From positions 1-64,000 of the forward strand of contig VGCH01000011.1 in assembly GCA_016870115.1 (NCBI GenBank): a stretch of 64,000 nt of DNA. Direction: 5' to 3'. Positions 1 through 8,584 of this stretch are shown one piece after another (position 1 is the first letter of the stretch; the number at the start of each line of letters is the position of its first letter). The position numbers were made by a program, and so were the translations under genes. The notes below the pieces were generated by a model, which did no database searches, was not told where the DNA came from, and was given only the letters and a program-made list of their open reading frames with translations. Source of the DNA: Alphaproteobacteria bacterium (GTDB taxonomy: Bacteria > Pseudomonadota > Alphaproteobacteria > Reyranellales > Reyranellaceae).

Positions 1-37
1 TGGCTCATCCGCATCGCAGGCGATTCTCCGGCTATCT

Positions 38-54
38 GCGGCCCCTGAGGCCGC
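38..54 (+). other. perfect hairpin in the leader of the purine permease gene
   Basis: GCGGCC (38-43) and GGCCGC (49-54) form a perfect 6-bp stem around the loop CCTGA. It lies about 130 nt upstream of the permease start and has no U tract. It may be part of a structured 5' leader or the end of an upstream transcript. I could not match the 186-nt leader to a purine, guanidine or other riboswitch consensus by eye. Confidence 0.3.
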
Positions 55-186
55 GTGGCGGCGGACTGTAGGGAACGCCCCCCGCGAAGGCAAATCCACA
101 CTCGGCGGTCTGGTTTTGCACAGGACGATCCCCCAGAATGCCCGCCGGGAACGTTCGCCTTCCACGGGCGCCAGGGGGGAACAGCG

Positions 187-1479
187 ATGCTCGAACAGGT
201 TTTCAAACTCCAGGAGAACGGCACGACGGTTCGCACCGAGTTCGTCGCCGGGATCACGACCTTTCTCACGATGGCCTACATCGTGTTCGTCAATCCCGAC
301 ATTCTCGGGGCCGCGAAGATGCCGTTCGAAGCGGCCTTTGCGGCTACCTGTCTGGCGGCCGCCGTCGGCTGCATGCTGATGGCGTTCCTCGCGAACTATC
401 CGATCGCGCTGGCGCCGGGCATGGGGCTGAATGCCTACTTCGCGTTCGGCGTGGTCGGCGGTATGGGCCACACTTGGCAAGTGGCGCTGGGCTGTGTGTT
501 CATCTCGGGCGTCCTGTTCCTGGTGATCAGCGTCTTGCCGATCCGCGAGTGGATCGTGAACGCCATCCCGATGTCGCTGAAGATGGCGATCGCGGCCGGG
601 ATCGGCCTGTTCCTGGCGCTGATCGCACTCAAGAACGCGGGCATTGTTGCGGCGCACCCCGCAACGCTGGTGACCCATGGCAAGCTGACGGCATGGCCCG
701 CGATCATGGCAGCGCTCGGCTTCGCGCTGATCGTGGCGCTGGAGGCCCGCAAGATCATGGGCGGCGTCATCATCGGCATCCTGGTCGTGACCCTGGTGTC
801 GATCCTGGCTGGCAAGTCGCAGTTCGCCGGCATCGTCGGGGCGCCGCCGTCGGTCGCACCGGTGTTCCTGCAAATGGACCTGGCCGGAGCCATGAGCGTG
901 GGCCTCGTGACCGTGGTCTTCGCCTTCCTGTTCGTCGATCTCTTCGACAACACCGGCACGCTGATCGGGCTCGCCCATCGCGGCGGCTTCATGCGCAAGG
1001 ATGGCACCGTGCCTCGGCTGCGCGGCGCGCTGGTCGCGGACTCTGGTGCCGCGATGCTGGGCGCCGCCATCGGCACCTCGACGACCACGAGCTATATCGA
1101 GAGCGCGTCGGGCATCAACGCCGGCGGGCGGACCGGTCTCACGGCGTTCTTCGTGGGAGTCCTGTTCCTGCTGGCGCTCTTCTTCGCGCCGCTCGCCAAG
1201 TCGATCCCGGCTTACGCGACCGCGCCGGCCCTGCTGTACGTCGCGTGCCTGATGGCGCGTGGCCTCGTTGAGGTGAAGTGGGACGATGTGACCGAAGCGG
1301 CGCCAGCCGTCATCTGCGCGCTCGCCATGCCGTTCACCTTCTCGATCGCCGACGGTATCGCCTTCGGGTTCATCTCGTATGCCGCCATCAAGGCCGCGTC
1401 GGGGCGCTTCTCCGAGATCCACCCGGCGGTGGGCATCCTGTCGGTCCTGTTCGTACTCAAGTACGCGATCATCGGCTGA
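187..1479 (+). CDS. NCS2-family (AzgA-type) purine permease
   Basis: A 430-residue inner-membrane protein, predicted to import adenine, guanine or hypoxanthine with protons. The start chosen is the ATG at 187, which follows a purine-rich AGGGGGGA Shine-Dalgarno. The longer open frame from 55 is leader translation without family similarity. The N-terminus has the typical motif TEFVAGITTFLTMAYIVFVN. GMGLNAYFAFG follows in the third helix region, then the conserved FVDLFDNTGTLIG and GTSTTTSYIESASGI segments that line the substrate site in AzgA/PbuG-type permeases. About a dozen or more hydrophobic segments fill the rest, and the length matches the family. The gene stands alone, transcribed away from the convergent nuo-rnj cluster. 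Exact substrate preference cannot be read from sequence. Confidence 0.9.
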   Translation: MLEQVFKLQENGTTVRTEFVAGITTFLTMAYIVFVNPDILGAAKMPFEAAFAATCLAAAVGCMLMAFLANYPIALAPGMGLNAYFAFGVVGGMGHTWQVALGCVFISGVLFLVISVLPIREWIVNAIPMSLKMAIAAGIGLFLALIALKNAGIVAAHPATLVTHGKLTAWPAIMAALGFALIVALEARKIMGGVIIGILVVTLVSILAGKSQFAGIVGAPPSVAPVFLQMDLAGAMSVGLVTVVFAFLFVDLFDNTGTLIGLAHRGGFMRKDGTVPRLRGALVADSGAAMLGAAIGTSTTTSYIESASGINAGGRTGLTAFFVGVLFLLALFFAPLAKSIPAYATAPALLYVACLMARGLVEVKWDDVTEAAPAVICALAMPFTFSIADGIAFGFISYAAIKAASGRFSEIHPAVGILSVLFVLKYAIIG

Positions 1480-1517
1480 CCGATAGGGCGTGGCGCGAAC
1501 TCGTATGTCGTCGAACG

Positions 1518-1545
1518 ATCCGGATCGATAATTTTCGATCCGGAT
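1518..1545. repeat. perfect 11-bp inverted repeat downstream of the permease gene
   Basis: ATCCGGATCGA (1518-1528) is followed after the AT-rich spacer TAATTT by its exact reverse complement TCGATCCGGAT (1535-1545). It begins 38 nt after the permease stop. It could end that transcript, though no U run follows, or be an operator for the candidate RNA just downstream. Confidence 0.5.
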
Positions 1546-1571
1546 TCCGGGTTTCGTCGAAAGAATGGGTC

Positions 1572-1733
1572 TTGCCTTCAGGGCGCGGATTTGCAAAATG
1601 CGCGCACTGAGGCAGGCGGATTTCCGCCCTCCGGCCTGAGTTCTAGGGAGGAGAGCGGCAAAAGCCGCCAAGACGGATCGAGTTTCGGGGTTGAGAGCAG
1701 GGCGACGGAGCGATCCGTCGCCCTCGTTCTTTT
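1572..1733 (+). ncRNA. candidate small RNA with its own promoter and terminator
   Basis: This is inferred from layout, not from a known family. A sigma-70-like promoter, TTGCCT (1572-1577), 16-nt spacer, CAAAAT (1594-1599), would start transcription near 1606. The next 130 nt hold a GGCGG/CCGCC hairpin near 1612-1630, a GCGGC-AAAA-GCCGC hairpin near 1655-1668, and finally the strong terminator at 1699-1733. No reading frame here looks coding. An alternative is that this is just the 3' end of the permease mRNA. I compared it by eye with 6S, SRP, glycine and SAM-II elements and saw no match. Confidence 0.35.
1699..1733 (+). terminator. intrinsic terminator
   Basis: An 11-bp perfect stem, AGGGCGACGGA (1699-1709), GCGA tetraloop, TCCGTCGCCCT (1714-1724), is followed by the U-rich tail CGTTCTTTT. 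It is oriented to end transcription from the permease/candidate-RNA side and sits just before the convergent DUF1467 gene, so it also insulates the two directions. Confidence 0.75.
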
Positions 1734-1755
1734 GGGAGGCGCCGGGTGCCGCGCT

Positions 1756-2004
1756 TCAGTAGCTCTCGACCCAACGCCGGAAGCTGAACAGATCGGCCTC
1801 GTGGGCCGCGAAGAACAGAAGCCAGATGACCGCCGCGACCGCCGTCGTGATGAGCGCTTTGCGCTTTAGGTCGGGTTTCTCCGGCGCGCCCCGGTCCTGG
1901 CCCCGGCCCGGTTCGGCAACCCGACGGACGCCGAGCGGCAACACCGCGAACAGCACAGTCCACCAGATCACGAGGTAGACCATGACGCCGGTGGCCCAAC
2001 TCAT
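1756..2004 (-). CDS. DUF1467 family small membrane protein
   Basis: An 82-residue protein of unknown function. The N-terminal hydrophobic helix (about 5-23) contains the family hallmark VYLVIWWTVLFAVLPLGVR. A charged loop rich in Gly, Pro and Lys follows, with the typical GAPEKPDLKRKALITT, and then a second membrane helix (about 53-68). DUF1467 proteins are widespread in alphaproteobacteria and usually lie next to mce, rnj and proS. Here it is the last gene of the nuo-birA-coaX-rnj-mce run, 13 nt after mce. Function is not known and none is proposed. Confidence 0.85.
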   Translation of the reverse strand: MSWATGVMVYLVIWWTVLFAVLPLGVRRVAEPGRGQDRGAPEKPDLKRKALITTAVAAVIWLLFFAAHEADLFSFRRWVESY

Positions 2005-2017
2005 GGGGCTACTCCGC

Positions 2018-2422
2018 TCAGACCTGCTCGAGCTCGATCAGGGTGCCAGTAAAGTCCTTGGGGTGCAGGAAGAGCACCGGCTTGTCGTGGGCGCCAATCT
2101 TGGGCTCACCGTCGCCCAGCACGCGCGCGCCGCCCGCCTTCAGCTTGTCGCGCGCGGCATAGATGTTCTCGACCTCGTAGCAGACATGGTGGATTCCACC
2201 GTCGGCATTGCGCTGCAGGAAGTTGGCGATGGGAGACTTCTCGCCGAGCGGGTGCAGCAACTCGATCTTGGTATTGGGCAGCTCGACGAACACGACTGTG
2301 ACACCGTGCGCTGGCTGCGGCTTGGGGGCGCTCACCTTGGCGCCCATGACCGAGCGGTAAAGCTCCGACGCCTTGGCGAGGTCGGGAACGGCGATGGCGA
2401 TGTGGTTCAGGCGTCCGATCAT
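2018..2422 (-). CDS. mce: methylmalonyl-CoA epimerase
   Basis: A 134-residue glyoxalase/bleomycin-resistance-fold enzyme that interconverts (R)- and (S)-methylmalonyl-CoA between propionyl-CoA carboxylase and methylmalonyl-CoA mutase. Two beta-alpha-beta-beta-beta modules are present. Likely metal ligands are His7 (LNHIAIAV), His78/79 (GGIHHVCYEV) and Glu130 (GTLIELEQV). The central IELLHPLGEKSPI and FLQRNADGGIHH stretches closely match the bacterial and human enzymes. The gene lies between rnj (21 nt gap) and DUF1467 (13 nt gap), the usual alphaproteobacterial arrangement, and is probably co-transcribed with them. Confidence 0.93.
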   Translation of the reverse strand: MIGRLNHIAIAVPDLAKASELYRSVMGAKVSAPKPQPAHGVTVVFVELPNTKIELLHPLGEKSPIANFLQRNADGGIHHVCYEVENIYAARDKLKAGGARVLGDGEPKIGAHDKPVLFLHPKDFTGTLIELEQV

Positions 2423-2443
2423 GGGGGCTCCGTGGATGGGCGA

Positions 2444-4096
2444 CTAGATGCGGACGATGTGCACGTCCGTCAACGGCTTCTTGCCGGTCCGGGCGCGGGC
2501 GATCCGACGCAGCGCCACGCGAGCGATCTCACCCAACCGTGCATCGTCTCTGCGGTCGGCAGCCCCCGCTTGCTCCACGGCATCAGCGGCCGCCTCGACC
2601 AGCGCCGCGGCGAAACCGTCCTCCCCGTCGTCCAGCCCGCGCAAAGTCACCTTGGGGGGCGCTGCAAGCCGGCCCTTGCCGTTCACCACGATAGACGCCG
2701 CGATGGCGCCGTTCCAAAGGAGTTTCCGCCGCTCGCCGATTGCCGCACCATCGATTGCCACCAACCGGTCGCCGTCGCGGGCGATGCGGCCCGACGGCAC
2801 CTGCGCCACGACCTCCGCCGGGCCGGGCGCCAGCCGTACCAGCGACCCGTTCGGGGCGAAGACCGCTTCGGGCACCTGGCACCCGCGGGCCAGCGCGACA
2901 TGCTCGGTCATATGCCGGAGTTCACCATGCACCGGCACGGCGATGCGCGGGCGTATCCATTGATAGACGCGCACAAGCTCGTCGCGGGCGGGGTGGCCCG
3001 AGACGTGGATCGGCTCCTCGCGATCCGTGACCACCTCGACGCCGCGCGTCACAAGGGCGTTGTGCAGGTGCCCAACAGAGCGCTCGTTGCCGGGAATGAT
3101 GCGTGACGAGAAGATCGCGGTATCGCCCTTCTCCAAAACGATGTCCGGGTGATCACCGAAGGCGATCTTGGACATGGCCGCGCGCGGCTCGCCCTGGCTC
3201 CCCGTACAGATGTAGAGCACGCGCTCGCGTGGCAGGTAGCCGGATTGCCGCTCGTCGACGCATTCGGGAAAGTCGGCGAGGTAGCCGCATTCACGGGCGC
3301 ACTCGACCATGCGCTGGAGTGCCCGGCCCGCCAGCACGGGATGGCGTCCCGCCGCCGCAGCCGCGCGGGCGATGCTCTCCACCCGCGCCAGGTTGGAGGC
3401 AAAACAGGTGACCGCCACCCGGCCGGTGCGGGCCTTCACGATCTCGGCGAGCTTCCGGCGCACCCCCGCTTCTGAGCCGGCCTCGCCTTCCACGAAGACA
3501 TTGGTGCTGTCGCAGACCATCGCCAGCGCGCCTTCGTCGCCGATCGCCCGCAGCCGCGCTTCGTCGGTGAGCTCGCCAATCAGCGGATCGGGGTCGATCT
3601 TCCAGTCGCCAGTATGGAACACCGTCCCCAAAGGGGTCCGGACAGCGAGCGCATTCGGCTCCGGAATCGAATGCGTCATGGTGATCATCTCGAGATCGAA
3701 CGGTCCAACCTTGAAGCGGCCGCCCAGCGGGATCTCGATCAGCTCGACCTCGCGGTCGAGGCCCGCGTCGCGCAACTTGCGACGCAGCACCGAGGCGGCA
3801 AACGGCGTCGCATAGACCGGACACTTCAGGCGCGGCCAAAGGTCGGCTACTGCGCCAAGATGATCCTCGTGCGCGTGGGTGAGCACGATGCCGCAGAGCG
3901 CCTGGCGCCGCTCGACGATGAAGGCCGGGTCGGGCATCACGACCTCGACACCGGGCAGTTCGCCGTCGGTGAAGCCGATGCCGAGATCGACCATCAACCA
4001 CTTGCCGGCGTGGCCGTAGAGATTGAGGTTCATGCCGATCTCGCCCGCTCCGCCCAGGGGCAGGAACAGGAGCTCATCGCCTCCGGGAATCGTCAT
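2444..4096 (-). CDS. rnj: ribonuclease J (metallo-beta-lactamase/beta-CASP family)
   Basis: A 550-residue RNase J-type enzyme acting in 5'-3' exonucleolytic and endonucleolytic RNA turnover and in rRNA or mRNA maturation. The metallo-beta-lactamase motif HAHEDH lies at residues 74-79. Further metal-binding signatures are TMTHSIPEP and FHTGDWKID. The beta-CASP domain contains AVTCFASNLARVESI and TGSQGEPRAAMSKIA, and VSGHPARDEL with VPVHGELRHM follows. The length fits alphaproteobacterial RNase J. Its ATG overlaps the coaX stop by 4 nt (ATGA), so translation is likely coupled to coaX. Confidence 0.95.
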   Translation of the reverse strand: MTIPGGDELLFLPLGGAGEIGMNLNLYGHAGKWLMVDLGIGFTDGELPGVEVVMPDPAFIVERRQALCGIVLTHAHEDHLGAVADLWPRLKCPVYATPFAASVLRRKLRDAGLDREVELIEIPLGGRFKVGPFDLEMITMTHSIPEPNALAVRTPLGTVFHTGDWKIDPDPLIGELTDEARLRAIGDEGALAMVCDSTNVFVEGEAGSEAGVRRKLAEIVKARTGRVAVTCFASNLARVESIARAAAAAGRHPVLAGRALQRMVECARECGYLADFPECVDERQSGYLPRERVLYICTGSQGEPRAAMSKIAFGDHPDIVLEKGDTAIFSSRIIPGNERSVGHLHNALVTRGVEVVTDREEPIHVSGHPARDELVRVYQWIRPRIAVPVHGELRHMTEHVALARGCQVPEAVFAPNGSLVRLAPGPAEVVAQVPSGRIARDGDRLVAIDGAAIGERRKLLWNGAIAASIVVNGKGRLAAPPKVTLRGLDDGEDGFAAALVEAAADAVEQAGAADRRDDARLGEIARVALRRIARARTGKKPLTDVHIVRI

Positions 4097-4863
4097 GGCC
4101 GGTTGCGCCGCCAGATCTCGAGCAGGCCAAGCGACATCAGGTCAGGTTCGATGGCGTCGAACAGCCCGATCTCCTCCTTGAACACCGCCGCGAGGCCGCC
4201 TGTGGCGACGACCTTCATCGGCTCGCCGTACTCGGCGCGGATGCGGCGCAGAAGGCTCTCGATCAGCCCCACATAGCCCCAGAAGATGCCCGACTGCATG
4301 GCGGGCACCGTCGCTCTGCCGATCACTGTCGCCGGCTTCTCGACGCGGATGCGTGGCAGGCGCGCCGTCATCAGATAGAAGGACTCGATCGTGAGTTCGA
4401 CGCCCGGCGCCAGCACGCCGCCCACGAAGTTGCCGTCGCGGTCGGCGATATCGAAGGTGGTCGCACTGCCGAAATCGACTGTAACCAGCGGTCCGCCGTG
4501 CTTCTTGTAGCCCGCGATCACGCCAACCAGCCGGTCCGCACCGGCTTCCTGCGGCCGGTCTATCAGAACCTTGATGCCGAGATGGCAATCGGGCTCACCC
4601 ACCACCAGCAGCCGAGTCTTGAAGTAGGTCTCGCAAAGCCTTCGGATGTGGACATTCACCGCCGGCACGACGCTCGCCAGGATCGCGCCGCTCACGGACG
4701 AGGGTTCGAACTCGCTGAGCCGCATGAGCTGCGTCACCCAGGCGGCGTATTCGTCGGCGGTCCGCTTGGCTTCGGTACGCAAGCGCCATTGCGCCACGAT
4801 CGCATCGCCCGAGAACAGGGCAAACTTGCTGTTGGTGTTGCCGACATCGATCGCGAGCAGCAC
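4093..4863 (-). CDS. coaX: type III pantothenate kinase
   Basis: A 256-residue enzyme that phosphorylates pantothenate in the first step of coenzyme A synthesis. It belongs to the ASKHA fold, with the phosphate-1 motif MLLAIDVGNTNSKFALF at the N-terminus, GADRLVGVIAGY in the middle and VTVDFGSATTFDI. The start is the GTG at 4863, preceded by GAGGAG at good spacing; the longer frame to 4950 overlaps birA. The Shine-Dalgarno touches the birA stop codon (10 nt gap) and the 3' end overlaps rnj by 4 nt. The birA-coaX-rnj order is conserved in alphaproteobacteria. Confidence 0.93.
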   Translation of the reverse strand: MLLAIDVGNTNSKFALFSGDAIVAQWRLRTEAKRTADEYAAWVTQLMRLSEFEPSSVSGAILASVVPAVNVHIRRLCETYFKTRLLVVGEPDCHLGIKVLIDRPQEAGADRLVGVIAGYKKHGGPLVTVDFGSATTFDIADRDGNFVGGVLAPGVELTIESFYLMTARLPRIRVEKPATVIGRATVPAMQSGIFWGYVGLIESLLRRIRAEYGEPMKVVATGGLAAVFKEEIGLFDAIEPDLMSLGLLEIWRRNRP

Positions 4864-4873
4864 GAGCGTCTCC

Positions 4874-5608
4874 TCAGGCGGCGCGGGCGAGCAGTTCGCC
4901 CGAAACGATCCGTCGGCGGCCCGCGTCGGTCTCGACCAGGAGCGCACCATCTTCGTCGAGCCCGGCGAAGCGACCGGTCAGGAGCTCGTCGGCCAGTCGC
5001 ACGTCGACCGGCCCGCCCACGGGTCCCGCGCGCTCCAACCAATCGGCGCGGACTGCCCCGAAGCCCGCCCGCCGCCATTGCGCCAGCCGCCTGGCCAGCG
5101 CAGCCGCCAGCGCCTGAAGTGCGGTCTCCACGGTGCCGCCCAGCAGGGCCGCGGGATAGCGCATGTCAGCCGCCGACGGCGCCTCGGCGACATTCACGCC
5201 AATACCTGCCACGACATGATCCACCAGGCCGGAGCCACTGACCGACGTCTCCAGCAGGATTCCCGCCACCTTGCCGCCATCGACCAGGACGTCGTTCGGC
5301 CACTTCACGCGCACGCCCCGTCCCTCAGGCACCAGATCGGCGACCGCGAGCGCCGCCACGAAACCGAGCTCGGCGGCGCGGATCGGCGCGCAGGCCGGCC
5401 GCAGCACCGTCGAACAATAAAGATTGCCGACCGGCGAGGCCCAGGTGCGCCCCCGCCGGCCCCGTCCGCCGGTCTGTTGGCGCGCCCAGACGACGGTGCC
5501 CTCCGCTGCGCCGCCCGCCGCGAGGTCGGCGGCATAGTCGTTGGTGCTGGGCACGCTGTCATGGGCGTGCAGCGTCCACCCGTCCGGCAGGACGGGCGCT
5601 TGGGTCAC
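4874..5608 (-). CDS. birA: biotin--[acetyl-CoA-carboxylase] ligase
   Basis: A 244-residue biotin protein ligase that makes biotinyl-5'-AMP and transfers biotin to carboxylase carrier domains. The biotinyl-AMP loop GGRGRRGRTW lies at residues 47-56, KWPNDVLVDGGKVAGILLE starts near 102, and a small C-terminal SH3-like domain follows. There is no N-terminal winged helix, so it cannot act as the E. coli-type biotin operon repressor. The start is the GTG at 5608, whose GTGA overlaps the nuoN stop by 4 nt. The longer frame up to 6241 is antisense-free read-through of nuoN in another phase. Confidence 0.92.
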   Translation of the reverse strand: MTQAPVLPDGWTLHAHDSVPSTNDYAADLAAGGAAEGTVVWARQQTGGRGRRGRTWASPVGNLYCSTVLRPACAPIRAAELGFVAALAVADLVPEGRGVRVKWPNDVLVDGGKVAGILLETSVSGSGLVDHVVAGIGVNVAEAPSAADMRYPAALLGGTVETALQALAAALARRLAQWRRAGFGAVRADWLERAGPVGGPVDVRLADELLTGRFAGLDEDGALLVETDAGRRRIVSGELLARAA

Positions 5609-7047
5609 GGAAAGAGGCCCTTGGCGGCGGCGGCCGCGGCGGTGCCGAGCGGCTGCGGCAGGAGCGAGAACAGCGCCACAACGGCGGCGCCGACGCCAGC
5701 CACGATGGCGTTGACGCCGATCGGCGTGCGATCCAGCGCCACGCCCGGCTCGTCGATGTACATGACCTTCACGATGCGCAGGTAATAGTACGAGGCGACG
5801 ACGGAGCAGAGCACGCCCAGCACGGCCGGGATCACCAGCTTGGCCTCGATCGCGGCCATGAAGATGTAGAGCTTGCCCCAGAAACCCGCGAGCGGCGGAA
5901 TGCCGGCCAGCGAGAACATGAAAAGCAGCATCGCGAACGCGATCATCGGCCTTGTGCGCGCGAGGCCGGCGAGGTCGGCGATTTCCTCGACCATCTTGCC
6001 CTGGCGCTGCATGGTCAGGATGACCGCGAAGACGCCGAGCGACATCACGACGTAGATCGCGAGGAAGAAGACCACGCCCTGCACGCCCTTCTCGGTGCCG
6101 CTCGCGAGGCCGAGCAGGATGTAGCCGACATTGCCGATGGAGGAATAGGCCATCAGGCGCTTGATGTTGGTCTGCCGGATCGCGGCAACCGCGCCCAGCA
6201 GCATCGACAGCACGGCGGCGGCCACGAGGATCTGTTGCCATTGCGCGAACAGCGGCTTGAACGGCCCCATCAGCACGGACACCAGCAGCGAGATCGCGGC
6301 GACCTTCGGGGCCGCGGCGAACAGCGCGGTGACCGGCGTCGGCGCGCCCTCATAGACGTCCGGCGTCCACATGTGGAACGGAACGGCCGAGACCTTGAAA
6401 GCGAGGCCCGTGACGAAGAACACCAGTCCCACCACCACGCCGAGTTCGGCGGCTCGCCCCTCCAGCAGGGCCTGCGAGATGCGCGCGAACTGGGTGCTGC
6501 CGCAATAGCCGTAGATCAACGACGCGCCGAACAGCAGCAGCCCGGACGCCACGGAGCCGAGGACGAAGTACTTAACGCCGGCTTCGGTGGAGCGCGCATC
6601 GTCGCGCTGGAACGAGGCCACGACGTAGAGCGCGAGCGACTGCAGCTCCAGCCCGACATAGACCGACATCAGATCGTTGGCGGAGATCATCAGCATCATG
6701 CCGAGCGCCGCCAGCGCCAGCAGGATGGGATACTCGAAGCGCCAGGCGCCAACCTTCTCGAAGTAGGCGCGCGACATCAGGAGCGCCACGGCGCTGCTGA
6801 CGAGAACCAGCGCCTTCATGGTCGCGGTCAGGCGATCCACGACGAACAACGAGGCAAAGGCCGTGCCTTCCCGGAACGGCAGGAAGAGAAGCGCCGCTGT
6901 CGCCACCAACGCCAACGCCGTCGCGCCCGAGACGAGATTGACCGAGCGCTCGCCGCGCACCACGCCCCAGATCAGGAGCAAGCAGGTCGCGGCGGCGAGG
7001 AAGATCTCGGGCCGGGCGAGCGTCCAGGAGTCGATACCGGTTGCCAT
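5605..7047 (-). CDS. nuoN: NADH-quinone oxidoreductase subunit N
   Basis: A 480-residue antiporter-like membrane subunit of complex I, one of the three large proton-pumping modules. The conserved broken-helix segment QTNIKRLMAYSSIGNVGYI and the VGLELQSLALYVVASFQRDD segment carry the charged residues of the proton path. Around 14 transmembrane helices are expected. It is the last nuo gene: nuoM ends 18 nt upstream, and the stop overlaps the birA GTG start. Confidence 0.97.
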   Translation of the reverse strand: MATGIDSWTLARPEIFLAAATCLLLIWGVVRGERSVNLVSGATALALVATAALLFLPFREGTAFASLFVVDRLTATMKALVLVSSAVALLMSRAYFEKVGAWRFEYPILLALAALGMMLMISANDLMSVYVGLELQSLALYVVASFQRDDARSTEAGVKYFVLGSVASGLLLFGASLIYGYCGSTQFARISQALLEGRAAELGVVVGLVFFVTGLAFKVSAVPFHMWTPDVYEGAPTPVTALFAAAPKVAAISLLVSVLMGPFKPLFAQWQQILVAAAVLSMLLGAVAAIRQTNIKRLMAYSSIGNVGYILLGLASGTEKGVQGVVFFLAIYVVMSLGVFAVILTMQRQGKMVEEIADLAGLARTRPMIAFAMLLFMFSLAGIPPLAGFWGKLYIFMAAIEAKLVIPAVLGVLCSVVASYYYLRIVKVMYIDEPGVALDRTPIGVNAIVAGVGAAVVALFSLLPQPLGTAAAAAAKGLFP

Positions 7048-7065
7048 TGTCCTATCCCCGCCCGC

Positions 7066-8580
7066 TCACGGTGCCAGCGCCGCGGTGCGCGCGAGCTTCA
7101 GTGCCGCCTGGTAGTCGCCGATCAGCTTGTCGACGGCGGGCGCCATCGGATCGAGGAACGAGGCCGGATAAATGCCCATCCAGAGCGCCAGCAGCACCAG
7201 CGGCGCAAAGATGGCCATCTCGCGGCGATTCATGTCGAGAATGGCCTTGAGCGAATCCTTGGTGAGCTCGCCGAACACGACCTTGCGATAGAGCCAGAGC
7301 GCGTAGGCCGCGCCCAGCACCACGCCGGTACTCGCGAGCGTGCCGACCCAGGTATTCGCCTTGAAGGCGCCGATCAGCACCAGGAATTCGCCAACGAAGC
7401 CCGACAGGCCCGGCAGACCGACGCTTGCCAAGGTGAAGAACAGGAACACGAAGGCATAGCGCGGCATCCGATGCACCAGGCCACCATAGGCCGCGATCTC
7501 GCGGGTGTGCATGCGGTCGTAGATGACGCCGACGCACAGGAACAGCGCTGCCGACACGATCCCATGGCTCAGCATCTGGAAGATTGAGCCCTGTACGCCC
7601 TGCGCGTTCATCACAAAGATGCCGATCGTCACGAAGCCCATGTGGGCGACCGACGAATAGGCGATCAGCTTCTTCATGTCCTCCTGCACCAACGCGACAA
7701 GCGAGGTGTAGATGACGGCAACGATGCTCAATCCAAAGACCAGCGGCGCGAAGTACTGCGTGGCTTCCGGGAGGAGTGGCACCGACAGCCGCAGGAAGCC
7801 GTATCCCCCCATCTTCAGAAGCACGCCGGCCAGGATCACCGACCCGGCTGTCGGCGCCTCGACGTGCGCGTCGGGCAGCCAGGTATGGACCGGCCACATC
7901 GGCACCTTCACCGCGAAGGACGCGAAGAAGGCAAGCCACAGCCAGAACTGCCAGGCGAACGACAGGTTCAGCTTCTCCATCGCGGTCGGAATGTCGGTCG
8001 TGCCGATCTGCCAGTAGATCGCGATGATCGCGAGCAACATCAGCACCGAGCCGGCCAGCGTATAGAGGAAGAATTTGAACGCCGAATAGACGCGCCGCTT
8101 GCCGCCCCAGACACCGATGATCAGGAACATCGGGATCAGCACGCCCTCGAAGAAGACATAGAACAGCGCGAAATCGAGCGCGCAGAACATGCCGACCATG
8201 AAGGTCTCGAGGACCAGGAACGCGATCATGTACTCGCGCACGCGATGCTCGATCGCCTCCCAACTCGCCAGAATGCAGATCGGCGTCAGCAGGGTCGACA
8301 GCAAGACGAAGAAGACAGAGATACCGTCGACCCCGAGGTGGTAACCGATCCCGAGCGCCGGCACCCAGGCTGCCTTCTCGACGAACTGGAAGCCCGCCTT
8401 GGTCGGGTCGAAGCCCGTCCAGAGCAGCAACGAGACCGCGAAGGTGACCAGCGAGGTCATCAACGCCGCGCTGCGGCAATTCCGGTCGACGACCTCTTTC
8501 GGACCCTGCACGACGAGGCAGAACAGCGCGCCGACGAGCGGCAGGAAAATCACCAGCGAGAGGAGCGGCCAGGACGACAT
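7066..8580 (-). CDS. nuoM: NADH-quinone oxidoreductase subunit M
   Basis: A 504-residue antiporter-like proton-pumping subunit of complex I. Family signatures include [37 protein letters not shown] and the essential Glu region [19 protein letters not shown] near residue 140. About 14 membrane helices are predicted. The gene is 4 nt downstream of nuoL and 18 nt before nuoN. The normal length and intact motifs suggest a functional subunit. Confidence 0.97.
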   Translation of the reverse strand: MSSWPLLSLVIFLPLVGALFCLVVQGPKEVVDRNCRSAALMTSLVTFAVSLLLWTGFDPTKAGFQFVEKAAWVPALGIGYHLGVDGISVFFVLLSTLLTPICILASWEAIEHRVREYMIAFLVLETFMVGMFCALDFALFYVFFEGVLIPMFLIIGVWGGKRRVYSAFKFFLYTLAGSVLMLLAIIAIYWQIGTTDIPTAMEKLNLSFAWQFWLWLAFFASFAVKVPMWPVHTWLPDAHVEAPTAGSVILAGVLLKMGGYGFLRLSVPLLPEATQYFAPLVFGLSIVAVIYTSLVALVQEDMKKLIAYSSVAHMGFVTIGIFVMNAQGVQGSIFQMLSHGIVSAALFLCVGVIYDRMHTREIAAYGGLVHRMPRYAFVFLFFTLASVGLPGLSGFVGEFLVLIGAFKANTWVGTLASTGVVLGAAYALWLYRKVVFGELTKDSLKAILDMNRREMAIFAPLVLLALWMGIYPASFLDPMAPAVDKLIGDYQAALKLARTAALAP

Positions 8581-8584
8581 CGGC

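Noticed and set aside
1-186. purine or guanidine-I riboswitch
   Set aside because: Short similarities such as TAGGG and GGTCTGG exist, but the core consensus blocks are missing or out of order.
1982-3106. 374-codon plus-strand frame
   Set aside because: Antisense to mce and RNase J, which are well supported.
4864-4950. N-terminal extension of CoaX up to 4950
   Set aside because: The extra residues overlap birA and lack similarity; GTG 4863 has a proper Shine-Dalgarno.
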